A stretch of DNA of 64,000 nt. Origin: Deltaproteobacteria bacterium IMCC39524. GTDB taxonomy: Bacteria > Desulfobacterota > Desulfuromonadia > Desulfuromonadales > BM103. The stretch lies in NCBI GenBank assembly GCA_029667085.1, contig JARUHJ010000001.1:1-64000 (forward strand). The letters are read 5' to 3'. A model generated the notes under the pieces. The model made no database searches, had not been told where the DNA came from, and saw only the letters and a list, made by a program, of their open reading frames with translations. The position numbers were made by a program, and so were the translations under genes. This document shows, piece by piece, positions 54,918-64,000 of this stretch (the first letter of the stretch is position 1; every line of letters starts with the position of its first letter).

Positions 54918-56110
54918 TCGGGCGAGAGTCCGACATCCTTAGCCAGTTTCTCCCATGCAGGAAGACTCCGCTCTATAATCGCCATGTCTATGCAATAGGC
55001 GATGCGGAAATAGCCGGGGGCACCAAAGCCGGAACCGGGAACAAGAAGGATATTGTGTTTTTGTGCCTGGCGGACAAACTCAACGTCATCTTCAATCGGC
55101 GATTTTGGGAAAAGATAGAAGCCTCCGCCTGGTTTGACCATATTGAAGCCGAGTCCGGTCAGGTGATTGTAGATAAGGTCACGTTTCTCCTGGTACTCAC
55201 CAACGTCGACGCTTTCCCCTTGCAATACTGCGACCAGACGTTGCATCAGCGCCGGAGCGTTGACGAAGCCGAGAACGCGATTGCAGAAGACAGCTCCCTC
55301 CATGAAGAGTTTGACTTCAGACATAGCCGGATTTGCAGCCAGGTAGCCAATGCGTTCTCCAGGCAGAGCCAGGTCTTTCGAGTGTGACGTAACCAGAATT
55401 GAGTTGCGGATATATTTGAAGACTGGAGGCACGCTGTTGCCATCGAAAGCCAGGCGTGCATAGGGCTCGTCAGAAATGACATAGATGTTGCGATCGAGCT
55501 CGGCCTGTTTACGTTCGAGCATTTTTCCCAAGGCTTGCAGAGTCTCTGCGCTGTAGACGGCGCCGGTCGGATTGTTGGGCGAGTTGATGATGATTGCGCG
55601 GGTGTTATCTGTAATGGCCGACTCAATAGCTTCGATGTTCGGTTGGAATGTTTCCGGATCGGTCCAGACCTCGGTTGTGGTGCCGCCGTGGTTGTCCACG
55701 TAGAATTTATACTCAACGAAAAACGGTGTGAGAATAATAACTTCTTCGCCAGGGTTGAGAATTGTTTTTAAGGTTACATTGAGAGCTCCACCGGCGCCAC
55801 AGGTCATTATGATGTGACTGGAGTTGATCGGTACACCGGAATATTTTGCGATATTTTTGGCCACCGCAGCGCGGGTCTCTTCATACCCGGCATTGTTCAT
55901 GTAACGATGCATGCCGAGGTCCGGTTGGTCAACGATGCGACGCAGCTCGCGACGAAACGCTTCTGGTGGTTCAACGGAGGGATTGCCCAGGGTGAAATCG
56001 TAAACATTCTCGGCTCCGAATTCGGCAATCAGGGCGGCGCCTTCCTCGAACATACGCCTGATCCAGGATGAGCGTTCAATAGCGTTGTGTACTTTTATAG
56101 CGACAGTCAT
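54905..56110 (-). CDS. PLP-dependent aminotransferase (class I/II, AspC-like)
   Basis: 401 residues, fold-type I. YDFTLGNPSVEPPE comes near the N-terminus, followed by the cofactor region MTCGAGGALNVTLKTIL, the motif INSPNNPTGAVYSAE, the Asp in VISDEPYARL, and the PLP-binding Lys in TSHSKDLALPGERIG. Its place next to pheA, tyrA and aroA (divergent) suggests aromatic or aspartate/prephenate amino transfer, but substrate cannot be told from sequence. Confidence 0.9.
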   Translation of the reverse strand: MTVAIKVHNAIERSSWIRRMFEEGAALIAEFGAENVYDFTLGNPSVEPPEAFRRELRRIVDQPDLGMHRYMNNAGYEETRAAVAKNIAKYSGVPINSSHIIMTCGAGGALNVTLKTILNPGEEVIILTPFFVEYKFYVDNHGGTTTEVWTDPETFQPNIEAIESAITDNTRAIIINSPNNPTGAVYSAETLQALGKMLERKQAELDRNIYVISDEPYARLAFDGNSVPPVFKYIRNSILVTSHSKDLALPGERIGYLAANPAMSEVKLFMEGAVFCNRVLGFVNAPALMQRLVAVLQGESVDVGEYQEKRDLIYNHLTGLGFNMVKPGGGFYLFPKSPIEDDVEFVRQAQKHNILLVPGSGFGAPGYFRIAYCIDMAIIERSLPAWEKLAKDVGLSPELGA

Positions 56111-56277
56111 AAGGTAGACTCCTTAAGCAAATTATATGATAGGTCTAAAAACTGAGATGCGAGTTTAGCCTTCTGCACGTCGTTGGTCAAGCGGTGTTAA
56201 GCGCCTTGGTTACTTGCTTTTTAATGATTCATAGGATAAATTCACAAATCCCCTGAACAGTGGAAAGGACAGACCTT

Positions 56278-57351
56278 GTGGACCCGAAAAACCTGAAAAA
56301 TTTGCGGCAACAGATTGACACTCTTGACGACCAGATTCTAGGTCTGCTCAATCGACGAGCTGAAGTGGTGGTTGCGGTTGGTAAGGCGAAGGATGAGAAG
56401 CGCGGTGAGTACTATGTGCCGAGCCGTGAGAAGGCGATCTTTGAACGCCTGATTTCCGCAAATAAAGGACCTTTTCCCGATGAAGGCGTACGTAGGGTCT
56501 TTCGTGAAATCATCTCGGCCTCTCTCTCTTTGGAACAACCTCTCAAGGTTGCTTTCCTTGGCCCTCAGGCAACCTACACCCATGTCGCTGCCATGCAGCA
56601 ATTCGGATATTCGGCACAACTTGTTCCGTTAAAAAGTATTTCCTCGATCTTCGAAGAGGTCAGCAGGGGCAGGGCCAGCTATGGTGTCGTCCCGGTAGAA
56701 AACTCTAACGAGGGTGTGGTTTCTCACACGCTCGATATGTTCATGTCCTCTGACCTCAAGATTATCGCTGAGATCCTTTTGCCGGTTTCTCACGATCTTC
56801 TTAATCTCTCCGGGCAGGCCGCCGATGTGCGTAAAGTGATTTCACACCCCCAGGCGATTGGCCAATGCCGTACCTGGCTGGAAGAGAACCTGCCTGATAT
56901 CCCTCTGGTGGATGCCTCAAGTACCGCTTCTGCCGCTCAGCAGGCTGCTGAAGATGCCAGTGTCGCAGCAATTGCCAGCGAAACTGCGGCCTCGCTCTAC
57001 GGCTTGCGTGTGGTCGAACACAAGATTGAGGATAATCGCAACAACTTCACCCGTTTCCTTGTGATCGGTAACGAAATGCAGAGCCCTAGCGGCAATGATA
57101 AGACCTCGATCATGTTCAGCGTCAAGGACCAGGCGGGTATTCTTTATCATATGCTGGAACCTTTCAGTAAACGTGATATCAACCTGGCCAAGATTGAAAG
57201 TCGTCCGATGAAGGGCAAGGCATGGGAGTATATCTTCTTCCTTGATATGGTCGGTCATGTAGAGGATAAAGATATTGCTGATGCGGTAGAAGAGCTGCGG
57301 ACCTGTTGCCAATTTCTGAAGATTCTAGGCTCTTACCCAAAGGCACGTTGA
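56278..57351 (+). CDS. pheA: Bifunctional chorismate mutase / prephenate dehydratase
   Basis: Phenylalanine branch: chorismate to prephenate to phenylpyruvate. About 357 residues. A chorismate mutase domain (about 1-85; LRQQIDTLDDQILGLLNRRAEVV) is followed by prephenate dehydratase (about 90-265; VAFLGPQATYTHVAA, GVVPVENSNEGVVSHTLDMF, NNFTRFLVIG). The C-terminal ACT domain (about 275-355; KTSIMFSVKDQAGILYHML, IESRPMKGKAWEYIFFLD) binds Phe for feedback inhibition. GTG 56278 is preferred because AAAGGAC lies about 9 bases upstream; GTG 56260 is the alternative. Confidence 0.96.
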   Translation: MDPKNLKNLRQQIDTLDDQILGLLNRRAEVVVAVGKAKDEKRGEYYVPSREKAIFERLISANKGPFPDEGVRRVFREIISASLSLEQPLKVAFLGPQATYTHVAAMQQFGYSAQLVPLKSISSIFEEVSRGRASYGVVPVENSNEGVVSHTLDMFMSSDLKIIAEILLPVSHDLLNLSGQAADVRKVISHPQAIGQCRTWLEENLPDIPLVDASSTASAAQQAAEDASVAAIASETAASLYGLRVVEHKIEDNRNNFTRFLVIGNEMQSPSGNDKTSIMFSVKDQAGILYHMLEPFSKRDINLAKIESRPMKGKAWEYIFFLDMVGHVEDKDIADAVEELRTCCQFLKILGSYPKAR

Positions 57352-57384
57352 AGAAGCAAATTTAAGGAAACGACGAATAAAACA

Positions 57385-58251
57385 ATGAAGACCTTTTACA
57401 TAGATAAACTTGCCGTTGTGGGTGTTGGGCTGATCGGAGGGTCACTGGCCCTGGCTTTGAAAGAAGCGGGCGTCGTCGGCCATGTGGTCGGTGTCGGACG
57501 CGGTTTGCCGAACCTGCAAACGGCTTTGCGTCTTGGCGTGGTCGACAGCATTACTCAAGACTTGGCTGAAGGCGTCACAGCCGCTGATGTGGTGTTTCTG
57601 GCGACGCCGGTGCAGTCTCTTGGGTTGGTGGCAAAAGAGGCCATGCCGCATCTCAAACCTGGTGCCATCATTACTGATGGCGGCAGTGTTAAACAGGCGG
57701 TGATCGATGCGATTGAACCGCACCTGCGCGACGACGTGCATTTTGTTCCGGGTCATCCGATCGCAGGAACCGAGAATAGTGGTGCCGAAGCCGCGTTTGC
57801 AACCCTCTATCGTGAGCGCCGCTGCATCCTGACTCCGACAGAGAGGACCGCCGATGCTGCCGTTGAGGCCATGCGCCAGATGTGGCAGCTCGTTGGTAGC
57901 CAGGTTGTGATTATGCCCGTTGAAAAGCACGACCGGGTCCTTGCCGCGATCAGTCACCTCCCTCATATGGTCGCCTACGCATTGGTCAATGCTGTTGGTG
58001 CTTATGACCGTTACGACGAGAATATCCTTGAGTACTCGGCCGGCGGCTTTCGCGATTTTACCCGCATCGCCTCTTCTGATCCGACCATGTGGCGGGATAT
58101 CGCACTGACCAATCGTGACGCACTGGTCGAAATGATGGAACAATTCGAGACCTTTTTTGCAGAGCTAAAAGAAGATGTTGCTCTTGGCTCAGACGAGAGG
58201 CTTTTCGAATTCTTCCGCCGTTCCAAGCAAAGCCGTGACGAAATTCTCTAG
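57385..58251 (+). CDS. tyrA: Prephenate dehydrogenase
   Basis: Tyrosine branch: NAD-dependent oxidative decarboxylation of prephenate. 288 residues. The Rossmann start is VVGVGLIGGSLALALKEAG. Further blocks are FLATPVQSLG, ITDGGSVKQAV and FVPGHPIAGTENSGAEAA, and the active-site region SHLPHMVAYALVNA contains the catalytic His. No ACT or mutase domain is fused. It lies between pheA and aroA in an aromatic amino acid operon. Confidence 0.95.
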   Translation: MKTFYIDKLAVVGVGLIGGSLALALKEAGVVGHVVGVGRGLPNLQTALRLGVVDSITQDLAEGVTAADVVFLATPVQSLGLVAKEAMPHLKPGAIITDGGSVKQAVIDAIEPHLRDDVHFVPGHPIAGTENSGAEAAFATLYRERRCILTPTERTADAAVEAMRQMWQLVGSQVVIMPVEKHDRVLAAISHLPHMVAYALVNAVGAYDRYDENILEYSAGGFRDFTRIASSDPTMWRDIALTNRDALVEMMEQFETFFAELKEDVALGSDERLFEFFRRSKQSRDEIL

Positions 58252-58290
58252 GGACTGTCCCTGAACTTGGACTGTCCCTCTTACTCCTTA
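58252..58290 (+). repeat. GGACTGTCCCT direct repeat between tyrA and aroA
   Basis: GGGACTGTCCCTGAACTTGGACTGTCCCTC contains two copies of the palindromic core GGACTGTCC in a 60-base gap. It resembles short dispersed intergenic palindromes rather than a regulator site. Confidence 0.4.
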
Positions 58291-58310
58291 AAGACAAGAC
58301 AGTATTTTAA

Positions 58311-59612
58311 ATGAACAGTAATCAATCCCAGACCAGAACTGTCGCTCCCATTAAGACCCTCCGCGGTGAAGTCTCCGTCCCTGGCGATAAATCCATCTCG
58401 CACCGTTCGATCATGTTCGGTTCTCTGGCCGAGGGGACGACCCGTGTCAGTGGTTTCCTGATGGGGGAGGATAACTTGTCCACCTGGAAGGCCTTTGAGT
58501 CCATGGGCGTTACCATCTCTCAGACAGGAATAGATGCGCTTGAGATCAAGGGCGTGGGGCTCAATGGCCTGAAAGAACCGGGCGATGTCCTTGATTGTGG
58601 TAACTCCGGCACGACCATGCGTTTGATGACCGGTTTGCTGGCCGGGCAGAATTTCTTTTCTGTGTTGACCGGCGACAAGTACCTGCGCAAAAGACCGATG
58701 AAACGAGTCGTGACGCCCCTGGCAGCCATGGGCGCGCAAATCTGGGGCCGGGATGGTGGTGAAAGAGCTCCTCTGGCGATTCAGGGTGGTGCTCTTACTC
58801 CAACCACTTATGCTTCTCCCGTGTCGAGCGCCCAGGTTAAGTCAGCCGTTCTTCTGGCCGGTCTTTCTGTTGATGGTGAAACGACGGTGACTGAACCACA
58901 CCTGTCGCGGGATCATAGCGAACGCATGCTCTCCTGTTTTGGTGCCGAGGTGAGGCCCTTTGAGGGTGGTGTAAGTCTGACCGGCCGGCCACGACTTTTG
59001 GGACAAGAGGTGGTTGTCCCTGGAGATGTCTCTTCCGCGGCCTTTTTTATGGTCGCCGGTTTGATTACTCCGGGTGCAGAGCTGCTGATCCGCAATGTCG
59101 GTATCAACCCCACCCGTAGTGGAATCATCGATATCCTGGTCGCCATGGGTGGGCAAATGGAAATGCTCGATATCAGGGAACAGTCCGGCGAGCCGGTTGC
59201 CGATGTCCTGGTTCGGCACAGCCAGCTGAAAGGCATTGAAATCTGTGGCGATATGGTACCCCGTGCCATTGACGAATTTCCTGTGATCAGTGTCGCTGCG
59301 GCGTTGGCCGAAGGGACCACAACAATCCGTGATGCGGAAGAGTTGCGAGTCAAGGAAACCGATCGCATCGATGCCATGGTCAGTGAGCTTGGCAAGCTGG
59401 GAGGTCAGGTTGAGGGCCGTCCCGATGGTATGGTGATTACGGGTGTTGAACAACTTAACGGTGGCACAGTGACGTCGCATGGCGATCATCGGATAGCCAT
59501 GAGTCTGGCTGTCGCTGCTCTTTCGGCAAGAGACAGTGTGACGATAGAGGATGCCGCCTGTACGGAAACATCTTTCCCTGGATTCTGGGATCTTCTCGGC
59601 AAATTCAACTGA
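58311..59612 (+). CDS. aroA: 3-phosphoshikimate 1-carboxyvinyltransferase (EPSP synthase)
   Basis: Shikimate pathway: joins shikimate-3-phosphate and PEP. 433 residues. Landmarks are VPGDKSISHRSIMFGSLAEG, DCGNSGTTMRLMTGLLAGQ, GDKYLRKRPMKRVVTPL, VSSAQVKSAVLLAGL, IDEFPVISVAAALAEGTT and the C-terminal SHGDHRIAMSLAVAAL. AACAGTAATC-type sequence follows the ATG; the ribosome site is weak. Confidence 0.97.
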   Translation: MNSNQSQTRTVAPIKTLRGEVSVPGDKSISHRSIMFGSLAEGTTRVSGFLMGEDNLSTWKAFESMGVTISQTGIDALEIKGVGLNGLKEPGDVLDCGNSGTTMRLMTGLLAGQNFFSVLTGDKYLRKRPMKRVVTPLAAMGAQIWGRDGGERAPLAIQGGALTPTTYASPVSSAQVKSAVLLAGLSVDGETTVTEPHLSRDHSERMLSCFGAEVRPFEGGVSLTGRPRLLGQEVVVPGDVSSAAFFMVAGLITPGAELLIRNVGINPTRSGIIDILVAMGGQMEMLDIREQSGEPVADVLVRHSQLKGIEICGDMVPRAIDEFPVISVAAALAEGTTTIRDAEELRVKETDRIDAMVSELGKLGGQVEGRPDGMVITGVEQLNGGTVTSHGDHRIAMSLAVAALSARDSVTIEDAACTETSFPGFWDLLGKFN

Positions 59613-59634
59613 GAATAGAAAGCAGCTTTAAGAT

Positions 59635-60309
59635 ATGAAAGAACTGATTGTCGCCATAGATGGCCCCTCGGGTGTGGGTAAGAGCACTTTGAGTAAATTG
59701 CTCTCTCTTGACCTCGGTTATATCAACCTCGATACCGGTGCGATGTACAGGGCCGTTGCTCTTGCTTCGTTACGGCAGGGGATTGACGCCAAAGACCATG
59801 CAGCACTAAAGCAGCTTTGTGAAAAAATCGTTATAGAGTTTGTTCGCGGAGAGAAGGAAGAGCGTGTGTTGTTGAATGGTGAGGATGTCTCTGCACAGAT
59901 CCGCACACCGGAGATCAGTCTTCTGACCGCCTCCGTAGCGGCTTGTCCTGAAGTTCGCCAGGCCATGGTTGAGCGCCAAAGAGTTCTCGGTGCTGATGGC
60001 GGTGTTGTCCTCGAGGGCAGGGATATCGGCACGGTTGTGTTCCCCAATGCCGATGTGAAATTCTTCCTCAAGGCTTCGTCGGAAGTTCGCGGCCAAAGAC
60101 GTTTCCTCGAATTGCAGACAAAAGGTGTTGACGTTGATCTGGCTCGCACCATCTCCGAGGTTCAGGCTCGGGATATTGCCGACACCAGCCGTACGAACTC
60201 TCCGCTAAGACAGGCCGATGATGCCATTGTCATAGATACCACGGATTTGAACATCACTCAGGTCCTCGAACGCATGTTCACAGTGATCGCCGAATATCGT
60301 CAAAGCTGA
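59635..60309 (+). CDS. cmk: Cytidylate kinase
   Basis: Phosphorylates CMP and dCMP. 224 residues. P-loop AIDGPSGVGKSTLSKLL; NMP-binding LDTGAMYRAVAL; DIGTVVFPNADVKFFLKAS; and the lid region near RGQRRFLE. It lies 22 bases after aroA. The aroA-cmk-ispH-rpsA order is common in this group. Confidence 0.97.
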   Translation: MKELIVAIDGPSGVGKSTLSKLLSLDLGYINLDTGAMYRAVALASLRQGIDAKDHAALKQLCEKIVIEFVRGEKEERVLLNGEDVSAQIRTPEISLLTASVAACPEVRQAMVERQRVLGADGGVVLEGRDIGTVVFPNADVKFFLKASSEVRGQRRFLELQTKGVDVDLARTISEVQARDIADTSRTNSPLRQADDAIVIDTTDLNITQVLERMFTVIAEYRQS

Positions 60310-60333
60310 GAGCCTCCTTTTCGGATTGAAACC

Positions 60334-61188
60334 ATGGAAATTGTTCTCGCAAAAAGTGCCGGGTTCTGTTTCGGCGTCAGGCGTGCCACACAGATGGCTT
60401 TTGAGGCGGCCTCCAAGCATGAGAACATCTGTTCTCTCGGGCCGGTCATTCATTCGCCGCAGGTCGTGAAAGGGCTTGCAGAGCAGGGCGTGAAGGTTGT
60501 CTCCAAGGTAGAGGATATTCCGCCTGGTTCGGTGATTGTCCGCTCTCACGGGATTACCTCGGAAGAGATGGAAAAAATCCATGAGAGCAACCTGACCATT
60601 GTTGATGCGACCTGTCCATTTGTCAAAAAAGCTCAGGAGTACGCCGCTCGACTCAGCGATGAAGGTTATACGGTTGTCATTGTCGGTGAGATGGAACATC
60701 CGGAAGTGCAGGGGATCGTCTCCTACGCAGGCGAAGCCCTGGTTCATGTCGTTGCTGATGCTCATCAGGCATCGGCACTGCCGCGCATGAAGAAAGTCGG
60801 GATCGTCGCGCAGACCACCCAGTTGTATGAAAACCTGAAGGACATTATGGATGTTTGTCTGGCCAAAAGCCAGGAGCTGAGAATCTACAATACCATCTGT
60901 GATGCGACTTCGGTTCGGCAGAACGAGGCTCGTGAAATTGCCATGGACGTTGACCTGATGTTTGTTATCGGTGGTCATGCCAGCGCCAATACCTCCCGTC
61001 TTGCCGCTATCTGTCGAGAAATTCAGCCTCGGACCTGGCATATTGAAACAGCGGAAGAGATCGAACCCGAATATTTTGCTTCCGTGAACAGGGTGGGAGT
61101 CACTGCTGGCGCCTCAACGCCGCGCTGGCTTATTGATGAGGTCCTTGCAAGGATTACGGCGTTGGCATCCGTGGCCGAAGGCTCTTGA
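60334..61188 (+). CDS. ispH: 4-hydroxy-3-methylbut-2-enyl diphosphate reductase
   Basis: Last step of the non-mevalonate isoprenoid pathway, an iron-sulfur enzyme. 284 residues. Three conserved cluster Cys lie in KSAGFCFGVRRA, VDATCPFVKKAQ and NTICDATSVRQNEA. The catalytic Glu and His are in VGEMEHPEVQG, and VTAGASTPRWLIDEV ends the core. It lies 24 bases after cmk. Confidence 0.96.
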   Translation: MEIVLAKSAGFCFGVRRATQMAFEAASKHENICSLGPVIHSPQVVKGLAEQGVKVVSKVEDIPPGSVIVRSHGITSEEMEKIHESNLTIVDATCPFVKKAQEYAARLSDEGYTVVIVGEMEHPEVQGIVSYAGEALVHVVADAHQASALPRMKKVGIVAQTTQLYENLKDIMDVCLAKSQELRIYNTICDATSVRQNEAREIAMDVDLMFVIGGHASANTSRLAAICREIQPRTWHIETAEEIEPEYFASVNRVGVTAGASTPRWLIDEVLARITALASVAEGS

Positions 61189-61368
61189 CGAATTGTCCAT
61201 AAGTTCCTTGGCTGACATTATGTAAAGGCTGTCAGGTGGCTCTGGCAGGCGATATTCAACAGGTTCTTCACCTTTAACTTTACCGTCATTTTTCAAGACC
61301 CTCTCAACCCGCTTAATTGCCCGCTTAACCCCTACTTCAAATCCCGCTTCTGTACGGAAAATAAAGGT

Positions 61369-61397
61369 TTGAATTTTACCTGAGGCTGTGCTATGTT
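61369..61397 (+). promoter_or_regulatory. Sigma70-type promoter of rpsA
   Basis: TTGAAT (61369-61374), 17 bases, TATGTT (61392-61397). The leader of about 65 bases includes a small stem around CCGTTTTTACGG before the ribosome site AGGGGGTAA. Confidence 0.58.
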
Positions 61398-61467
61398 CGC
61401 CGACCATGGCCTAAGAGCCATACCACCGTTTTTACGGCGGAATTTGCTAGGGGGTAACTGGTTAATA

Positions 61468-63198
61468 ATGGAAAGTAACGAAAACACAAACGAAGAAGTA
61501 GAAGGTATGGAGATGGACGAGGATCTTGACATGGAGCAGTCTTTCGAAGAGATGTTCGAAAGCAGCATGCAAGAGCTCAACGTAGGCGACGTAGTGCTCG
61601 GTACAATTGTACAGGTCACAGACGACCACGTGGTCGTCGATGTTGGTTACAAGTCGGAAGGGGTTATCCCTCTCTATGAGTTCAAGGACGAAGAAGGCAA
61701 AATCGACATTAAAGTCGGTGATGAAGTCGATGTCCTCTTTGAGCGTCGTGAGAATGATAGCGGCCTCATCGGTCTCTCCAAAGAAAAAGCGGACCGTCAG
61801 AAAATCTGGGGTTCACTTGAAGAAGGTGCGGTTGTTGAAGGTAAGATCGTTGGGCGCATTAAAGGTGGCCTGACAGTCGATATCGGCATCAATGCCTTTC
61901 TGCCCGGTTCCCAGGTTGACCTGCGTCCGGTTCGTAATCTTGAGAAGTTGCTCGGTGCGAGCTTCGACTTCAAGATTATCAAGCTGAACAAAAGACGCGG
62001 TAATATCGTCCTCTCGCGTCGTGTTCTCCTTGAAGAGCAACGGGAAAGTATGCGTTCTGACACTCTCGAAACACTTTCTGAAGGTCAGGAAGTTGAGGGT
62101 ATCGTCAAGAACCTGACCGATTACGGTTCCTTTATTGATCTCGGCGGCATTGACGGCTTGCTGCACATCACGGATATGTCCTGGGGTCGCGTTAACCACC
62201 CTTCGGATGTTCTCTCTGTTGGTGAGAAGATTAAAGTCAAAATTCTTAAATACGACCGCGAACGTGAGCGTGTTTCTCTCGGCCTGAAGCAGATTACTCC
62301 TGATCCATGGCTGGAAGTTGAAAGCGTTTACCCGGTTGGTGGTAAGGTTAAGGGCAAAGTCGTGAGCCTCACGGACTACGGCGCATTCGTTGAGTTGGAA
62401 GATGGCGTTGAAGGCCTGATTCACGTCTCTGAAATGAGCTGGACCAAGCGTATAAAGCACCCAAACAAGCTTCTTACGGTAGGTGACGAGGTTGAGACTG
62501 TTGTCTTGGCCCTGGATATTCCTAATCGCCGTATCTCCCTCGGACTCAAGCAGATCGAGCCGAATCCCTGGGAAGTGATTGGCGAGAAGTTCCCGATCGG
62601 TACTATTATCGAAGGCCAGGTCAAGAACATCACTGATTTTGGTGTCTTTATCGGTGTTGATGAGGGAATCGACGGTCTGGTTCATATCTCTGATCTTTCC
62701 TGGACCAAGCGTGTTAAGCATCCTTCCGAGATTTTCAAGAAGGGCGATACCGTTAAGGCAGTCGTTCTGAATATCGATCGCGACAACGAGCGCTTCTCAC
62801 TTGGTCTCAAGCAGTTGACTCCTGATCCCTGGGAATCAATTCCTGTCAAGTACTCTCCGGGGACCATTGTTCGCGGCAAGGCGACTTCGGTTACTGACTT
62901 CGGTGTCTTCCTCGAGATCGAAGAAGGTATTGAAGGCTTGATCCATGTCTCTGAACTGAGCCAGGAAAAAGTGGAAAGCCCCAAGGATATTGCGAATGTT
63001 GGCGATGAGTTTGAAGCCGCCGTTCTCAATGTTGACACGGTGGATCGGAAGATCGCGCTCTCTGTCAAGCAACTGAACAGCCATAAAGAAAAGGCAGAAG
63101 TTCAGGAGTTCCTCGGCGCACAGAAGCAGGCGACCTCAAACCTCGGTGCTCTGTTGCAAGGTGCCATGGATCGTAACGGCGAGGACTCACCCGAGTAA
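61468..63198 (+). CDS. rpsA: 30S ribosomal protein S1
   Basis: Binds mRNA on the 30S subunit. 576 residues: an acidic N-terminus (NEEVEGMEMDEDLDMEQSFEEM) and six S1 (OB-fold) repeats. The first two are divergent (GDVVLGTIVQVTDDHVVVDVG; EGAVVEGKIVGRIKGGLTVDI). Four clear repeats follow, each with DYG/DFG and GLIHVSEMSW-like segments. The start at 61468 follows AGGGGGTAACTGGTTAATA; the longer frame to 61393 would run through the promoter. A terminator follows. Confidence 0.96.
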   Translation: MESNENTNEEVEGMEMDEDLDMEQSFEEMFESSMQELNVGDVVLGTIVQVTDDHVVVDVGYKSEGVIPLYEFKDEEGKIDIKVGDEVDVLFERRENDSGLIGLSKEKADRQKIWGSLEEGAVVEGKIVGRIKGGLTVDIGINAFLPGSQVDLRPVRNLEKLLGASFDFKIIKLNKRRGNIVLSRRVLLEEQRESMRSDTLETLSEGQEVEGIVKNLTDYGSFIDLGGIDGLLHITDMSWGRVNHPSDVLSVGEKIKVKILKYDRERERVSLGLKQITPDPWLEVESVYPVGGKVKGKVVSLTDYGAFVELEDGVEGLIHVSEMSWTKRIKHPNKLLTVGDEVETVVLALDIPNRRISLGLKQIEPNPWEVIGEKFPIGTIIEGQVKNITDFGVFIGVDEGIDGLVHISDLSWTKRVKHPSEIFKKGDTVKAVVLNIDRDNERFSLGLKQLTPDPWESIPVKYSPGTIVRGKATSVTDFGVFLEIEEGIEGLIHVSELSQEKVESPKDIANVGDEFEAAVLNVDTVDRKIALSVKQLNSHKEKAEVQEFLGAQKQATSNLGALLQGAMDRNGEDSPE

Positions 63199-63213
63199 TT
63201 CAGTTAAAACCTT

Positions 63214-63251
63214 TAGCGCGTTTTCACTGTCTGTGGAAACGCGCTTTTTTT
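63214..63251 (+). terminator. Rho-independent terminator after rpsA
   Basis: AGCGCGTTTTCAC pairs with GTGGAAACGCGCT around TGTCT, followed by TTTTTTT. Confidence 0.88.
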
Positions 63252-63261
63252 AGGACAATCC

Positions 63262-64000
63262 ATGAAGAAACGTCCCTTTCTGCTGGCATCAGCCCTTTTA
63301 GCAGGCATATTTGTTTTCTTCCTGGCCCTGGCGGTTACTGTTGCCAGTTTCATGGGGCGTCCCGCCAACTTCGTGATTGGCGACAAGATTGGTGTTGTCG
63401 AAGTTTTTGGTGCTATTGCTGATTCTCGACAAGTCATCGAACAGCTTCATGGTTTTCGTGATAATGACAACATCAAGGCCATTGTACTCCGTATCGATTC
63501 TCCAGGAGGCGGCGTTGGTCCGTCCCAGGAAATCCATGACGAAGTGAAAGCCATCGATGCAACAAAACCTGTCATTGTTTCAATGGGTTCCGTTGCTGCT
63601 TCCGGTGGCTATTATATAGCGGCTTCTGCTCGTGAAATCGTTGCCAACCCTGGAACGATAACCGGCAGTATAGGCGTCATTATGGAGTTCACGAATTTTC
63701 AGGAGCTGCTCGATAAAATCGGTCTCAGCAGTGTCGTTGTAAAAAGTGGTGAATATAAAGATATTGGTTCGCCTTCTCGTGTGATGACGTCTCTGGAACG
63801 TGAGATCCTTCAGGATTTGATCGACGATGTCCACAGCCAGTTCGTGGCTTCTGTCGCCGTGGGTCGCAAGCTCGATGAAGAGGCCGTTCGCAAGATCGCT
63901 GACGGCAGAATCTTCTCCGGTCGCAGGGCCATGGATATGGGGCTCGTGGACCGGATGGGTAATCTTGATGTTGCCATTCGGCGTGCCGCCGAACTTGCCG
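63262..64000 (+). CDS. sppA: Signal peptide peptidase SppA, N-terminal part
   Basis: Membrane serine peptidase that degrades cleaved signal peptides. The gene begins at ATG 63262 (MKKRPFLLASALLAGIF) and runs off the right edge after 246 codons. There is one N-terminal membrane helix (about 8-30), then the ClpP-like fold: VLRIDSPGGGVGPSQEIHDE, the nucleophile Ser in SVAASGGYYIA, GSIGVIMEF, and the general-base Lys in KSGEYKDIGSPSR. This is the short (about 300-residue) single-domain type judging by spacing. The ribosome site AGGACAATCC overlaps the end of the terminator region. Confidence 0.92.
   Translation, partial: MKKRPFLLASALLAGIFVFFLALAVTVASFMGRPANFVIGDKIGVVEVFGAIADSRQVIEQLHGFRDNDNIKAIVLRIDSPGGGVGPSQEIHDEVKAIDATKPVIVSMGSVAASGGYYIAASAREIVANPGTITGSIGVIMEFTNFQELLDKIGLSSVVVKSGEYKDIGSPSRVMTSLEREILQDLIDDVHSQFVASVAVGRKLDEEAVRKIADGRIFSGRRAMDMGLVDRMGNLDVAIRRAAELA

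Noticed and set aside
61114-61407. 97-codon minus-strand ORF between ispH and rpsA
   Set aside because: It looks partly protein-like but overlaps the ispH 3' end antisense, covers a good rpsA promoter, has no strong ribosome site and resembles no family.

Overview
The window looks like chromosome of a Desulfuromonadales-type bacterium (Geobacter/Desulfuromonas/Pelobacter relatives). This is inferred from gene content: many chemoreceptors with CheW, stand-alone receiver proteins, NtrC-type regulators, PilZ proteins, AcnB, pyruvate carboxylase, a Desulfovibrio-type ferredoxin, and several GEMM-I cyclic-dinucleotide riboswitches. No rRNA, tRNA or CRISPR array was seen.

Layout. 1-220: the end of an IS1595-family insertion sequence, which has cut off the first codons of a chemoreceptor gene. 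221-14844 (+): a chemotaxis and signalling block with two mcp-cheW cassettes, a periplasmic binding protein without permease, three single-domain receivers, a large PAS histidine kinase, cheB, a degenerate histidine kinase and cheD. cheA and cheR are not in the window. 15484-20481 (+): aconitase B, a CBS/nucleotidyltransferase protein and a lipoprotein. 20950-24964 (+): a compact cyclic-dinucleotide locus with four GEMM-I aptamers, a Pal-like lipoprotein, small secreted and cytosolic proteins and two PilZ-domain proteins. 25179-33690 (-): agmatinase-like enzyme, BioA, DedA protein, HD protein, lipoprotein, MFS transporter, ferredoxin, MscS channel and a sigma54 activator. 34141-43386 (+): pyruvate carboxylase, a zinc-ribbon-like protein and a complete liv branched-chain amino acid ABC transporter. 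44054-52834 (+): leuB, asd, an EcfT-like protein, truA, guaB, guaA, NfeD and an SPFH protein. 53007-56110: a WYL regulator, an FNT channel and an aminotransferase. 56278-64000 (+): pheA, tyrA, aroA, cmk, ispH, rpsA and the start of sppA.

The most unusual regions are two. (1) The riboswitch cluster at 20.9-24.0 kb has two near-identical tandem aptamer-terminator units. A third, degraded aptamer lies inside the 3' end of the lipoprotein ORF, and a fourth sits upstream of a SpoIIAA/STAS-like gene. The position thought to set c-di-GMP versus cyclic AMP-GMP preference is G in copies 1-2 and A in copies 3-4. (2) Between cheB and cheD is a histidine-kinase-like protein whose phospho-acceptor His is Asn while its ATP-binding boxes look intact. 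Its C-terminal tail resembles the CheR/CheB tether of the neighbouring receptors.

Two short minus-strand membrane-protein genes (14981-15190 and 43511-43648), each with a strong ribosome-binding site, would be easy to overlook. All assignments come from reading the sequence; no database or folding program was run.
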